From Rhodococcus sp. OK519 (GTDB taxonomy: Bacteria > Actinomycetota > Actinomycetes > Mycobacteriales > Mycobacteriaceae), in NCBI RefSeq assembly GCF_003051005.1, contig NZ_QAOW01000006.1:62001-126000 (forward strand): 64,000 nucleotides of DNA. The letters run 5' to 3'. The notes beneath the pieces were generated by a model. The model searched no databases, was not told the origin of the DNA, and saw only the letters and a list, made by a program, of their open reading frames with translations. The translations under genes were made by a program, and so were the position numbers. Of the stretch, positions 28,414-40,140 are shown piece after piece (within the stretch, counting starts at the first letter, position 1; every line of letters begins with the position of its first letter).

Positions 28414-28995
28414 ATGACGAGCACACGTGCAGTTACCGTCGTAATCGCGGCCGCTGGAGCACTGCTCCTCAGCGCGTGCGGCGGGCAGGATTCGGAATCC
28501 GAGCACACAGGGCACGACGCGGCCGCCACCTCGGTGCAGGCCTCCACGACCACGTCGGCGACATCGCCGTCGACACCGATCTCCTCCCCGATTCCCGCCC
28601 CGGCCGCCGAGTCGTCCACTCCCCCGGCGCCCACCACGACAGTTGCGCCAGCCCCACCGGTGACCACCGTGCCGCCACCGGCCTCGCGTGCACCGGCACC
28701 CGCGGCGGGCGCGATCGACGCCCGCTCGCCGGATCAGATCGTCGCCGACTCCGGCGAACGCGGGCAGCGCTACCTCGCCGCGCTGCGGGGTGCGGGCATC
28801 CCTCCCACGGGAATGGATGCCGCCGAGGTGCTGTACGCGCAGGGCACGTGCGACGCACTCGCGCGCGGGGACTCGCGGGCCGGCGTGCTCGCCGAATTCG
28901 ATTCGGTCGGACAGGCATACGCGCAGTTCCTGCCGATGCCCGCAGACCGGGTCGCGGAGATCTACGTGTCGACCGCCGAGAGGACGTATTGCTGA
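28414..28995 (+). CDS. Lipoprotein with C-terminal DUF732-like domain
   Basis: A 193-residue predicted lipoprotein: the signal peptide ends in LLLSAC, with the lipidated Cys at position 22. A Pro/Thr/Ser/Ala-rich linker of about 85 residues follows, then a compact C-terminal domain of about 80 residues with paired cysteines (GTCDAL, RTYC). The final domain resembles the DUF732 group found in mycobacterial secreted proteins. The function is unknown. ATG 28414 is chosen over a GTG 18 bp upstream because it starts the signal peptide properly. Confidence 0.75.
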   Translation: MTSTRAVTVVIAAAGALLLSACGGQDSESEHTGHDAAATSVQASTTTSATSPSTPISSPIPAPAAESSTPPAPTTTVAPAPPVTTVPPPASRAPAPAAGAIDARSPDQIVADSGERGQRYLAALRGAGIPPTGMDAAEVLYAQGTCDALARGDSRAGVLAEFDSVGQAYAQFLPMPADRVAEIYVSTAERTYC

Positions 28996-29023
28996 AACGC
29001 CTTCCGAACCGTGCTGACGACGA

Positions 29024-29053
29024 TGGCCGCGACTCTTCGGTGAGTCGCGGCCA
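29024..29053. terminator. Bidirectional terminator hairpin
   Basis: A perfect 12-bp stem: TGGCCGCGACTC at 29024-29035 and its complement at 29042-29053, with a six-base loop. It lies between the convergent lipoprotein and cutinase-like genes. Confidence 0.8.
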
Positions 29054-29062
29054 CCACGATCG

Positions 29063-29977
29063 TCAGGCCTTGGAGCGCAACCAGTTCGCGAGCCACGACG
29101 TGGCCGTCGCACCGTTGCGGTCGACGACGTAGCCGCTGTAATCCTGATGCACCTGCGACTGGTAGAACATGCGGAGTTTCTCGGCCCTGTCCTGATTGGC
29201 ACCGTCGGACGACTGCGACTCGAGTGTCGGCATGCCTCCCGCGGCGATCAGGTCCTGCACGATGACCAGGGCCTCCTGCGCATACCGACCCGTGAGCGGT
29301 GCCAGCGGTGACGAGTTCTGGGCCATGAACCCGGCCAGGCGGGTCACGAAGTCGTCCTTCGGCGTGGAGCAGTAGAGATCACCTGCGGCACAGAAGGTAC
29401 GCGTCTGCGGATTGACCAACCCGAATCCGCCGACCCGCGGCCCGCCGGCGCCGTTTCCGATCACTGCCGGACCGACGATGGCGTCCCCCTCGGAGCGGCG
29501 CGGATCGGACACCAATCCCACCGCGGCGATCCGGTGCGGCGGAACGACCCCCAGACCGGTACCGATCTCGGCCGCCAGATCGCCGGCCGCATCCGCGCCC
29601 TGGCTGTACCCGACCAGGGCGAAACTCGTATTGCCGCAGCGCCCGGCGACGTCAGCGATGATTCCCCGGGCGTTGTCGACGGCCTGCCGCTTGGACGCGC
29701 CGTAAACCTCGGTCTCCCACGGGAACGCCGTCGCCGCGTACGTCACATAGTCGACACCGACCGACGACGGAAGTGGGTTGGTGACCGTGGCCAGCAATCC
29801 CGGACCGCGGCGCTCACCCGGATCCGTGGTGGTCTCCCAGGTCCCCGGGATGGCCACGACCTGTAGGTTCGGACAGGCCGGCGCCGCCTGCGCGACACCG
29901 GCCCCCACCGACACCACCGATCCGACAACCGTTGCAACGCAGGCTCCGAACACCGCCAGCGACTTCTTCACACGCAT
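29063..29977 (-). CDS. Cutinase-family serine esterase (Culp-like), secreted
   Basis: A 304-residue exported esterase. After a signal peptide (VRKK-type N-region, cleavage near VAQAAP) the mature protein has the cutinase fold: nucleophile elbow GYSQG, catalytic Asp between two cysteines (FCAAGDLYC) and a His near the C-terminus (QVHQDYSGYV). Culp proteins of mycobacteria hydrolyse short and medium esters, phospholipids or mycolate esters at the cell envelope. ATG 29977 is chosen because the longer frame would put 26 residues before the signal peptide. The neighbours are also envelope proteins. Confidence 0.88.
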   Translation of the reverse strand: MRVKKSLAVFGACVATVVGSVVSVGAGVAQAAPACPNLQVVAIPGTWETTTDPGERRGPGLLATVTNPLPSSVGVDYVTYAATAFPWETEVYGASKRQAVDNARGIIADVAGRCGNTSFALVGYSQGADAAGDLAAEIGTGLGVVPPHRIAAVGLVSDPRRSEGDAIVGPAVIGNGAGGPRVGGFGLVNPQTRTFCAAGDLYCSTPKDDFVTRLAGFMAQNSSPLAPLTGRYAQEALVIVQDLIAAGGMPTLESQSSDGANQDRAEKLRMFYQSQVHQDYSGYVVDRNGATATSWLANWLRSKA

Positions 29978-30189
29978 CAACCCGGCACCCCACTCACTCG
30001 CTTCGAGTGGCCACTTCCCCATGGCCACGTGTCGTGACGTCCCCTCCCGTGACAACGCCCTGCGGGTGACGCGACAGGTAGATCCTTACAGGGCCACATG
30101 TCGGTACGGTGCACGATCGGTAAACGCACGTTACCGGAGGCGAGCGCGGTGGTGGGCTTCTTCTGTTCGTCCCCTTGGGTCCCGAGAAC

Positions 30190-30224
30190 GATGGGCCCCC
30201 TCGCATTTCGCGAGAGGGCCCATC
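30190..30224 (-). terminator. Terminator after Ig-repeat gene
   Basis: Arms GATGGGCCC-C-CTCGC (30190-30204) and GCGAG-A-GGGCCCATC (30210-30224) pair with one mismatch around a five-base loop. It lies 12 bp past the stop of the minus-strand surface-protein gene. Confidence 0.75.
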
Positions 30225-30236
30225 CGACGACTGGAA

Positions 30237-31979
30237 TCAGCCGCCCAAGCTACCGAACAGTCCCGAAAGGCCGGCGAGGCTTCCGCCCCCATCCGGATTC
30301 GGAATCGTGTCCGGATCACCGGTCACCGTGACGTTCACCGGGCTCGCTGCCGAGTCGATGAACCCGGCATCGGCGGTGAACTGAGCGGTGACGACGAAGT
30401 CGCCCGGATTCTGGAAGAACGTCGTCAACGTCGCGACGCCGTTCGCGTCCACCGACACGGGTCCACCCAGCAGCACGTCACCGAGCTTGAACTGCACCGT
30501 GCCGCGGGCATCGGCCGGATCGAGGCGCGCGGTGAGGGTCACCGGCGAGCCCTTCGCGGTCGAGGCGACCGGGTCGACGGTGATCGTGGTGGCCACATCG
30601 GCCGCCGGGGCCTCCGTGACGCTCACCGGGTACTGCAGCGACACCGACGGGGAAATCCCCTCGGCACCCGAGTACCGGGCGACCACGCGGTGCGTGCCGT
30701 TGGTGGTGAAGGTGTGCGGCAGCACCGCGGCACCGTCGTCCATCACCTCGGCGGTACCGACCGCGGTCCCGTCGACCTCGAAGCTCACCGTGCCGCCCGA
30801 GACACCCGGCTCGACCTTCGCGGTGAGGTTGACCGGCTGGTCACGATAGGCATCGTGATCCGGTCCGGTGACCGACGTGGTGGTCTGGATGTCCTGCGAC
30901 GTCACCGTCACCGTCTTCGACCCCGACGACGTGTTGAAGAACTCCGCCCCGAGGAACTTCGCCTCGTACGCGTAGTCGCCGTCGGTGTCGATCGACTGCG
31001 TCAGCGACGCCTTGCCGTTCACCAGATCGACCGGCGCGCCGACATCCTCACCGTCGCGGGTGAACTGCACCTGACCACTGTCCGGGGTGGGGACAACCGT
31101 GGTGTTGAGCGTGAACTCGCCACCGTTGGTCACCGCGCTCGGACCGTCCAGGTAGGTGACGGTCTCGACCGCCTGCCGCAGGATCTGGATCGTGGCCAGA
31201 GGGCCGGCGCCCGCGTTCAGCGGGCCGGTGGCGGTGTCCCGCGGCGAGCACTGGGTGGGAGCCCAGACGGTGCCGACAACCGGCGCGCTGGCCTTCGGCA
31301 GGAACGTCAGGAAGTTCGCGTCGTTGCCGAAGGTGCCGGCGCTTCCCGCGGTGCGCAGTTTCATCGAGATCTCGCCGGCCGCACCCGCCTTGAGAGTCGC
31401 CTTGACCTGCGGCAACTGGAACGTCGTAGTGCTGCCCGACGCGTTTGCCTTGATACCGCCCTCGGAACTCTTCGACGAACCGGGGCCGTTGCCGATCGTC
31501 TGGTTGTTTCCGGACAACCGGATGATCGAGCCGTTCGCATCCGGATTGCCACTCTCGTTGACGACGAGGACATTCGGCGCGACACCCGTGATGCCCGCTG
31601 ACGTCCCGGCGACCACCTCCGCGCCGACGAACTGCGCGTTCTCCGGCATCGCCACGTCGATCTTGAGCCGCGAGATGTTCGACAGGCTCGCGCCGGACCC
31701 CAGATCGTTGGGCACCGAGATCGGCGGCGGCGAGATCGTCACCACGAACTCCTCACCCGGTGCCACGGTTGCCGGCGCGTCGACCGTCACCGACGCCGCC
31801 TGTACCTGAGTCTGCGGCCCACCGGCCAGACTCGACGACGGCGTCGCCTGACACGCGTTGTTGAACGGTGTCGTCGTCGTCTCCGCGGAGGCGGTCGCAA
31901 CACCCAGGACACCCGCGCCCGCCACGACGGTCGCGCCGACCGCAACCGGTGCGATGAAGCGGTACAGCTTGGAACTCAT
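30237..31979 (-). CDS. Secreted surface protein with three Ig-like repeats
   Basis: A 580-residue exported protein. ATG 31979 has AGGAGG five bases upstream. A signal peptide (cleavage near ATASAE) is followed by a unique N-terminal domain of about 220 residues and three Ig-like (Big_3/Big_5 type) repeats of about 90 residues, each with a GxVxF strand (GQVQFTRDG, GTVSFEVDG, GTVQFKLGD). The end is a short Gly/Leu tail (GSLAGLSGLFGSLGG) with no LPxTG or membrane anchor. It lies 20-odd bp downstream of a second gene of the same design. An adhesin or envelope structural role is likely but unproven. Confidence 0.8.
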   Translation of the reverse strand: MSSKLYRFIAPVAVGATVVAGAGVLGVATASAETTTTPFNNACQATPSSSLAGGPQTQVQAASVTVDAPATVAPGEEFVVTISPPPISVPNDLGSGASLSNISRLKIDVAMPENAQFVGAEVVAGTSAGITGVAPNVLVVNESGNPDANGSIIRLSGNNQTIGNGPGSSKSSEGGIKANASGSTTTFQLPQVKATLKAGAAGEISMKLRTAGSAGTFGNDANFLTFLPKASAPVVGTVWAPTQCSPRDTATGPLNAGAGPLATIQILRQAVETVTYLDGPSAVTNGGEFTLNTTVVPTPDSGQVQFTRDGEDVGAPVDLVNGKASLTQSIDTDGDYAYEAKFLGAEFFNTSSGSKTVTVTSQDIQTTTSVTGPDHDAYRDQPVNLTAKVEPGVSGGTVSFEVDGTAVGTAEVMDDGAAVLPHTFTTNGTHRVVARYSGAEGISPSVSLQYPVSVTEAPAADVATTITVDPVASTAKGSPVTLTARLDPADARGTVQFKLGDVLLGGPVSVDANGVATLTTFFQNPGDFVVTAQFTADAGFIDSAASPVNVTVTGDPDTIPNPDGGGSLAGLSGLFGSLGG

Positions 31980-32001
31980 CGATCCTCCTGCACTCATCTC
32001 G

Positions 32002-33813
32002 TCAGCCCCCGATCGATCCGGCGAGCAGCCCGGCCAGCGGGCCTTCCAACAGCGAGCCGAGGCTGCCTGCGCCCGGCTCCGGAGCCACCGGCGCCGCAGA
32101 CACGTTCAGCACCACCGGGTTCGACACGGTGTCCCGGAAGCCCTCTCCACCGACGAACTTCGCGGTGAGCAGCTGCGTGCCCTCGAAGTCGAGCGTGGTG
32201 GTGACGGACGCCTTGCCGTCGACGACGGCCACGGGAGCGCCGATGGCCTCCGTGCCCTTGTAGAACTGGACGGTGCCCTGCGCGTCAGCGGGATCTACAT
32301 CCACGGTGAGCGTGACCGTCTGGCCCGCCACCGACAGACCCTGAACCTTCAGATCCGCGTTCACGGCGGTGAGGACGGGCGCGGTCGGAGCGACCGTGGC
32401 GGTGAACGGCGCGGACGTCGAGGCCGTGAAGCCCTCGGTGCCGGCGAAGTCGGCGACCACCTGATAGGTACCGGCGGTGTCGAAGGTGTGCTCGAGGGCC
32501 GCGACACCATCGGCGGTGCCCAGATCGACGGTGCCGACCTCGGTGCCGTCGACGGAGAAGGTGACGGTGCCGCCGGTCGGGATCGGGCGGACGGTGGCCA
32601 TCAGGTTGGTGGGGCTACCGGCCTCCGCGTTCACCGGCTCGACGACCACCGTGGTGGTCTGCCAGGCGCCGTAGGAGACGGCGATCTGCTGCGCCGTCGC
32701 AGCCGAGTCCGCGACACCGAAACCACCGACGAAGTTGGCGGTGACCGCGAAGTTGCCGGGATCGTCGAAGCGGTGGTTCAGCGTGGCCGCGCCGCCGCTG
32801 ACCTGGACCGGGCTACCGACGTCGGTGCCGTTGACTGCGAACTGCACAGTGCCCTGCGCGTCTGCAGGGGTGACGGCAGCCTGCAGCGGCACCGTCGAAC
32901 CCGCCTCGGCCGTAGCAGGGACGGTCACGGTGGTGGCCGTCTGGACGGGGCCGACCTCGATCTCCTGTGCCGGCGCTTCGGAGTCGTGGAAGGCACCGGT
33001 AGCGGTGTACTTGGCGGAGATGGAGTACGTGCCCATCTCGTTGAAGGTGTGGGGCAGCGTGGCGGTGCCACCACTGACCGTCACCGGGTCACCGAGCGGA
33101 GTTGCACCATCGAAGAACTGCACCGTGCCCGTGGCGCCGACCGGTGCCACGGTTGCCGTGAGCGGCACCTCGCTGCCCTTGCCGACAGTGGCGGGCACCG
33201 TCAAGGTTGTCGTCGTTTCAGCGTGGTCGTGCGAGACCCGAACCTTGGCGCCCGAAGCGTTGGAGCCCTGCTGGGAACCGAAGGTCGCAACGTCGAAGAC
33301 GAAGGCGCTGTTGAAGTCTCCGGCCGTGGGATGCGCCGGCACCTTGTACGTGACGTCGAACGTCAAAACGGTGCTGCCGATGATCTTGAACCCGGTAGCG
33401 GCATTCAACGGGGCGCTCTCGCAACCGCCCGCGGTACAGACCGCCTTGACGCCGGAGGCACCCTCGTTGGTCACGGTCGCCGACTTGCTCACTGTGGAGC
33501 TGACGTAAGTGAAGTCCGCGGGCGCGACGTGCCGGATCGCCGTGATGTAGCGACCGAGATTCAGAAAGCCGCCGGCCTTCGAGTTCTCCCAGATCTTCGA
33601 GCGATAGGTGACCGTGTCGCCGGGGTTGAGAACATTTCCGCCGACGACCTCGGTGCTCCACCCCATATTGTCCGCTGTCTGATTGCCCGAACTCGACGTC
33701 GGGGGCGGATCAGCCGCCGCTGCGGTGCCCGCTCCCGCGCCGAGCGCGAGGGCCGTCGCCGTACCGATGGCAAGCACCGGTGCAGCAACTCTACGAAGGG
33801 TTGACGAAAACAC
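32002..33813 (-). CDS. Secreted surface protein with four Ig-like repeats
   Basis: A 603-residue exported protein, starting at a GTG with GAGGAGGAG just upstream. A signal peptide (cleavage near GTAAAAD) and a distinct N-terminal domain of about 170 residues, with a disulfide-like pair in VCTAGGCES, precede four Ig-like repeats with the recurring GTVQF or GTVTF strand. The C-terminus is a Gly/Leu-rich tail (GSLGSLLEGPLAGLLAGSIGG is its pattern) resembling that of its downstream neighbour. No sorting signal is seen. The two genes form one operon and are related in their repeat regions but not in their N-terminal domains, as if sharing a scaffold with different heads. Confidence 0.8.
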   Translation of the reverse strand: MFSSTLRRVAAPVLAIGTATALALGAGAGTAAAADPPPTSSSGNQTADNMGWSTEVVGGNVLNPGDTVTYRSKIWENSKAGGFLNLGRYITAIRHVAPADFTYVSSTVSKSATVTNEGASGVKAVCTAGGCESAPLNAATGFKIIGSTVLTFDVTYKVPAHPTAGDFNSAFVFDVATFGSQQGSNASGAKVRVSHDHAETTTTLTVPATVGKGSEVPLTATVAPVGATGTVQFFDGATPLGDPVTVSGGTATLPHTFNEMGTYSISAKYTATGAFHDSEAPAQEIEVGPVQTATTVTVPATAEAGSTVPLQAAVTPADAQGTVQFAVNGTDVGSPVQVSGGAATLNHRFDDPGNFAVTANFVGGFGVADSAATAQQIAVSYGAWQTTTVVVEPVNAEAGSPTNLMATVRPIPTGGTVTFSVDGTEVGTVDLGTADGVAALEHTFDTAGTYQVVADFAGTEGFTASTSAPFTATVAPTAPVLTAVNADLKVQGLSVAGQTVTLTVDVDPADAQGTVQFYKGTEAIGAPVAVVDGKASVTTTLDFEGTQLLTAKFVGGEGFRDTVSNPVVLNVSAAPVAPEPGAGSLGSLLEGPLAGLLAGSIGG

Positions 33814-33855
33814 TGCTCCTCCTCGGGTTAGTCCGCCTCCCCGACTTGGCGGTTA

Positions 33856-33871
33856 TGTGTCATGCATCACA
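33856..33871. promoter_or_regulatory. Candidate Crp/GlxR-type site
   Basis: TGTGT-CATGCA-TCACA matches the cAMP-receptor consensus TGTGA-N6-TCACA with one mismatch. It is 43 bp upstream of the GTG of the Ig-repeat operon. A regulatory link to cAMP is inferred from this match only. Confidence 0.4.
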
Positions 33872-33911
33872 TGAGGCGGACCATAGCCGTTGCAGGATCG
33901 TTGCAGAAGCG

Positions 33912-33953
33912 TTTTCTGGTCGAACGTCCAGATTTTCTGGTCAATCGTCCAGA
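33912..33953. repeat. Two tandem 21-bp dyad units
   Basis: Two directly abutting 21-bp units (33912-33932, 33933-33953) differ at only two positions. Each has TTTTCTGG at the left and CCAGA at the right, so each is itself an interrupted dyad (TCTGG / CCAGA). The exact 21-bp period places both on one face of the helix. They lie 100-140 bp upstream of the Ig-repeat operon start and look like tandem operators. Confidence 0.55.
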
Positions 33954-33971
33954 AAGCGCCCTCGAAAGGGA

Positions 33972-34017
33972 CGAAGGCCCCGTCCCACGCGAGGCGATGC
34001 GTGGAACGGGGCCTTCG
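33972..34017 (-). terminator. Terminator after gltD
   Basis: Arms CGAAGGCCCCGT-C-CCACGC and GCGTGG-A-ACGGGGCCTTCG form an 18-bp stem with one mismatch. It lies about 50 bp past the gltD stop on the minus strand. Confidence 0.8.
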
Positions 34018-34067
34018 AGTCGTGAAGAGCGATCGGCGGGGAGCGACGTTGATCCCCGCCGGATCGC

Positions 34068-35523
<1,456 letters not shown>

Positions 35524-35531
<8 letters not shown>

Positions 35532-38500
35532 GAGCTGCCTCCATGATTGCGTCGTCCACGTTCGTTCCGTTCTTCTTCGCGGTCTCGATAGCGACGAGGA
35601 CCTTCTTGTAGTCGCGCGGCATGACCTTCGCGAAATGTGCCTTCTGGTGCGACCAGTCGGCGAGGATCCGAGCCGCAACCTCGGATCCGGTCTCGTCACG
35701 GTGACGCTCGATGGCGCCGTGCAGCCACCCGAGATCCTCGACGCTGAGGTCCTCGAGATCGACCAACTCGGTGTTGAGGTTGGTCCCGAAATCACGGTCC
35801 GGATTGAAGATGTACGCGACACCACCGGACATGCCGGCGCCGAAGTTGCGTCCGGTCTTGCCGAGGATGACCACCTTGCCGCCGGTCATGTACTCGCACG
35901 CGTGGTCGCCCACACCTTCGACGACAGCGGTGGCGCCGGAGTTGCGGACTGCGAAACGCTCGCCGACGATGCCGCGGAGGAGAGCCTCACCCGTGGTGGC
36001 ACCGAACAGGATCACGTTGCCGCCGATGATGTTGTCCTCGGGTACGAAGCCCGCGGACGTCTTCAACGGCGGGCGGACGACGATGCGTCCACCGGACAGG
36101 CCCTTGCCGACGAAGTCGTTGGCGTCGCCGTGCAGTCGAAGCGTCATGCCCTTGGGCACGAACGCGCCGAAGCTGTTTCCGGCCGAACCCGTGAAGGTGA
36201 TGTCGATCGTGTTGTCCGCCAGGCCTTCGGCACCGTAGGTCTTGGTCACCTCGTGGCCGAGCATGGTGCCGACCGTCCGGTTGACGTTGGTGATCTCCGA
36301 CGCGAATGCGACGGCCTCACCCTTGTCGAGCGCCGGACGTGCCTGCTCGATCAACTGCTGGTCGAGTGCCTTCTCCAGGCCGTGCTCCTGCGTTCCCGAG
36401 CAGTACAGGTCCTGGTCCACGAACGTGGACTCGACCTTGTGCAGGATCGGCGACAGGTCCAGCTTGGACGCCTTCCAGTGCTCGAGTGCCGCGGTGGTAT
36501 CGAGTGCCTCGACCTGGCCGACCGCCTCCTGCAGGGTGCGGAAGCCCAGCTCGGCGAGCAGCTCGCGCACCTCTTCGGCGATGAACATGAAGAAGTTCTC
36601 GACGAACTCGGGCTTGCCTGCGAAACGCTTGCGCAGCACCGGGTTCTGCGTCGCGACACCCACCGGGCAGGTGTCGAGGTGGCACACGCGCATCATGATG
36701 CAGCCCGAGACCACCAGCGGCGCGGTTGCGAAACCGAACTCCTCGCCGCCGAGCAGCGTCGCGATGACGACGTCGCGGCCGGTCTTCATCTGACCGTCGA
36801 CCTGGACCACGATGCGGTCACGCAGACCGTTGAGCAGCAGCGTCTGCTGAGTCTCGGCCAGGCCGAGCTCCCACGGAGCGCCCGCGTGCTTGAGCGACGT
36901 CAGAGGCGACGCGCCCGTGCCACCGTCGTGACCCGAGATCAGGACGACGTCGGCGTGCGCCTTCGAGACACCCGCGGCGACGGTGCCGACACCGATCTCC
37001 GAGACCAACTTCACGTGAATCCGCGCCTGCGGGTTCGCGTTCTTCAGGTCGTGGATCAGCTGGGCCAGATCCTCGATCGAGTAGATGTCGTGGTGCGGCG
37101 GCGGCGAGATGAGGCCGACGCCGGGGGTGGAGCCACGCACCTCGGCAACCCACGGGTACACCTTGTGCGGCGGCAGCTGGCCACCCTCACCGGGCTTGGC
37201 ACCCTGCGCCATCTTGATCTGGATGTCGGTGCAGTTGCTCAGGTAGTGCGACGTGACACCGAAGCGACCCGACGCGACCTGCTTGATCGCCGACCGACGC
37301 CAGTCGCCGTTCTCGTCCGGGGTGAAACGCGACGGATGCTCTCCGCCCTCACCGGAATTCGAGCGGCCGCCGAGACGGTTCATCGCGATCGCGAGGGTCT
37401 CGTGCGCCTCGGCCGAGATCGAGCCGTAGCTCATCGCGCCGGTCGAGAACCGCTTGACGATCGACTCCGCCGACTCCACCTCGTCGATCGAGATGGGCTC
37501 GCGCAGTCCGGTCTTGAACTTGAACAGGCCACGCAGCGACGCCAGTCGCTCCGACTGATCGTCGACGAGCTTGGTGTACTCCTTGAAGACCTCGTACTGG
37601 CCGGTCTTGGTGGCGTGCTGCAGCTTGAACACCGTGTCCGGGTTGAACAGGTGGTACTCACCCTCACGACGCCACTGGTACTCGCCGCCCACCTCGAGCT
37701 CGCGGTGCGCTCGCAGCTCCGGACGATCCAGGTACGCATTGGCATGGCGCGCAGCGACATCCGCTGCGATCTCGTCCAGGCCGATGCCGTCCAGGTTGGA
37801 GTGCAGACCGGTGAAGTACTCGTCGACGAGCTCCTGCGACAGGCCGATCACCTGGAACAGCTGAGCACCGGTGTACGACGCGAGCGTCGAGATGCCCATC
37901 TTCGACATCACCTTCAGCACGCCCTTGCCGGCGCCCTTGATGTAATTCGCGACGGCCGTGTCGAGGGTCATCCCCGGCAGCTGGTTGCTCTGCAGCAGCT
38001 CGTCGATGGTCTCGAACGCCATGTACGGGTTGACGGCCGCGGCACCGCAGCCGAGCAGCGCCGCCATGTGGTGGACCTCGCGGGCGTCGCCGGACTCGAC
38101 GATGAGACCGACCTTGGTGCGGGTCTTCTCGCGCACCAGGTGCTGGTGCACCGCAGAGGTGAGCAGCAGCGACGGGATCGGCGCGTACTTCTCGTTGGAC
38201 TCGCGGTCCGACAGCACGATGATGCGGGCACCGCCGGCGATGGCCTCGGAAACCTTGTCGCGCACCGTGTCCAGGGCCTTGCGCAGACCCTTTCCGCCCT
38301 GCGCGACCGGGTACACGCCGCGGACGACGACACTCCGGAAGTGCGGGAACGTGGCGTTGTCGTTGAGGTGGATCAGCTTCGACAGGTCGTCGTTGTGCAG
38401 GATCGGCGACGGCAGCGCGATCTGGCGGCACGACGCGGCCGACGGGTTCAGCAGATCGGACTCGGGTCCGATGGTGCCGCCGAGGCTCGTGACGATCTCC

Positions 38501-40140
38501 TCGCGGATCGCGTCGAGCGGCGGGTTGGTCACCTGCGCGAACAGCTGCTGGAAGTAGTCGAACAGCATCCGCGGGCGGGCCGACAGCACTGCGATCGGAG
38601 TGTCGGTGCCCATCGAACCGAGCGCCTCACCACCGGTGAGCGCCATCGGCTTGACGAGGAGGTTCACCTCTTCGTTGGTGTACCCGAAGATCTGCTGGCG
38701 CAGCACGACCCGGTCGTGGGTCATGTACGTGTACTTGCTCTCCGGCAGGTCACCGATCTGGACGAGACCCTCGTCGATCCACTGCTGGTACGGGTGCTCT
38801 GCGGCGAGCTCCGACTTGATCTCGTCGTCCGAGATGATGCGGCCCTGCGCGGTGTCGACCAGGAACATGCGGCCCGGCTGCAGGCGCATCTTGCGCACGA
38901 TCTTCTCCGGAGCGATGTCCAGGACACCGACCTCGGACGCCATGACGACGAGGCCGTCGTCGGTGACCCACACGCGCGACGGACGCAGGCCGTTGCGGTC
39001 GAGCACGGCGCCGACGACGGTTCCGTCGGTGAAGCACACCGACGCCGGGCCGTCCCACGGCTCCATGAGCGCCGAGTGGTACTGGTAGAACGCCTTGCGG
39101 GCCGGGTCCATGCTCTCGTGACGCTCCCAGGCTTCCGGGATCATCATCAGCACGGCGTGCGGCAGGCTGCGGCCACCGAGGTGCAGCAGCTCGAGCACCT
39201 CGTCGAAGCGGGCCGTGTCCGACGCGCCGGGGGTGCAGATCGGGAAGATCTTGTCGAGCGCGCTGCGCTGGTCCTTGCCGGGCCCAGCCTCCCCTGACGC
39301 GAACACGTCGGACTTGATGAGCGCCTCGCGGGCCCGCATCCAGTTCTCGTTGCCGCTGACGGTGTTGATCTCACCGTTGTGCGCGACGCGGCGGAACGGA
39401 TGCGCCAGCGGCCACGACGGGAACGTGTTGGTGGAGAAGCGCGAGTGCACCAGGCCCAGCGAGCTCTCGAGCCGGTCGTCCTGCAGGTCGAGGTAGAAAC
39501 CCTTGAGCTGCGGGGTGGTCAGCATGCCCTTGTAGACGAACGTCTGGCCGGACAGGCTCGGGAAGTACACCGACTCGCGGCCGGGACCGTCCTCGCCGGC
39601 ACCGCCGTCGCCGAGCTCGTGCTCGACGCGCTTGCGGATGACGTACGCGCGGCGCTCGAGATCCATGCCGGTGACGGCGTCACCGGCCGAACCGATGAAC
39701 ACCTGGCGGAACGTCGGCATCGCGGCCTGCGCCAGCGAACCGAGCGACGAATCGTCGGTGGGAACCGCACGCCAGCCGAGAACCGTCAGGCCCTCCTCGG
39801 CAACGATCTTCTCGACGCCCGCGGCAGCCTCCTCGGCGGCGGCATCGCCCTGCGGGAGGAATGCCATGCCGGTCGCGTACGCGCCCTCGGCGGGCAGCGC
39901 GAAATCGACGACGGCACGCAGGAAGCGGTCCGGGACCTGGAGCAGGATGCCGGCGCCGTCACCCGTGTTGGGCTCGGAGCCCGCGGCACCGCGGTGCTCG
40001 AGGTTGACGAGCGCGGTGATCGCCTTCTCGACGATGTCCCGACTGCGACGACCATGCATGTCGACGACGAACGCAACGCCGCACGCGTCGTGCTCGTTCG
40101 CCGGGTGGTAGAGCCCCTGGGGCCCGGGAAGATGCTTCAT
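35524..40140 (-). CDS. gltB: Glutamate synthase large subunit
   Basis: A 1538-residue alpha subunit that makes two glutamates from glutamine and 2-oxoglutarate. The N-terminal class II amidotransferase domain has its nucleophile Cys20 in HDACGVAFV, exposed after removal of a short propeptide. The central and FMN-binding synthase domains include the region [16 protein letters not shown] and [22 protein letters not shown], with the 3Fe-4S cysteines. The C-terminal glucosamine-like beta-helix (SGGVAYIF) is complete. It is the first gene of the gltBD operon, and the 436 bp upstream presumably holds its control region. Confidence 0.98.
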
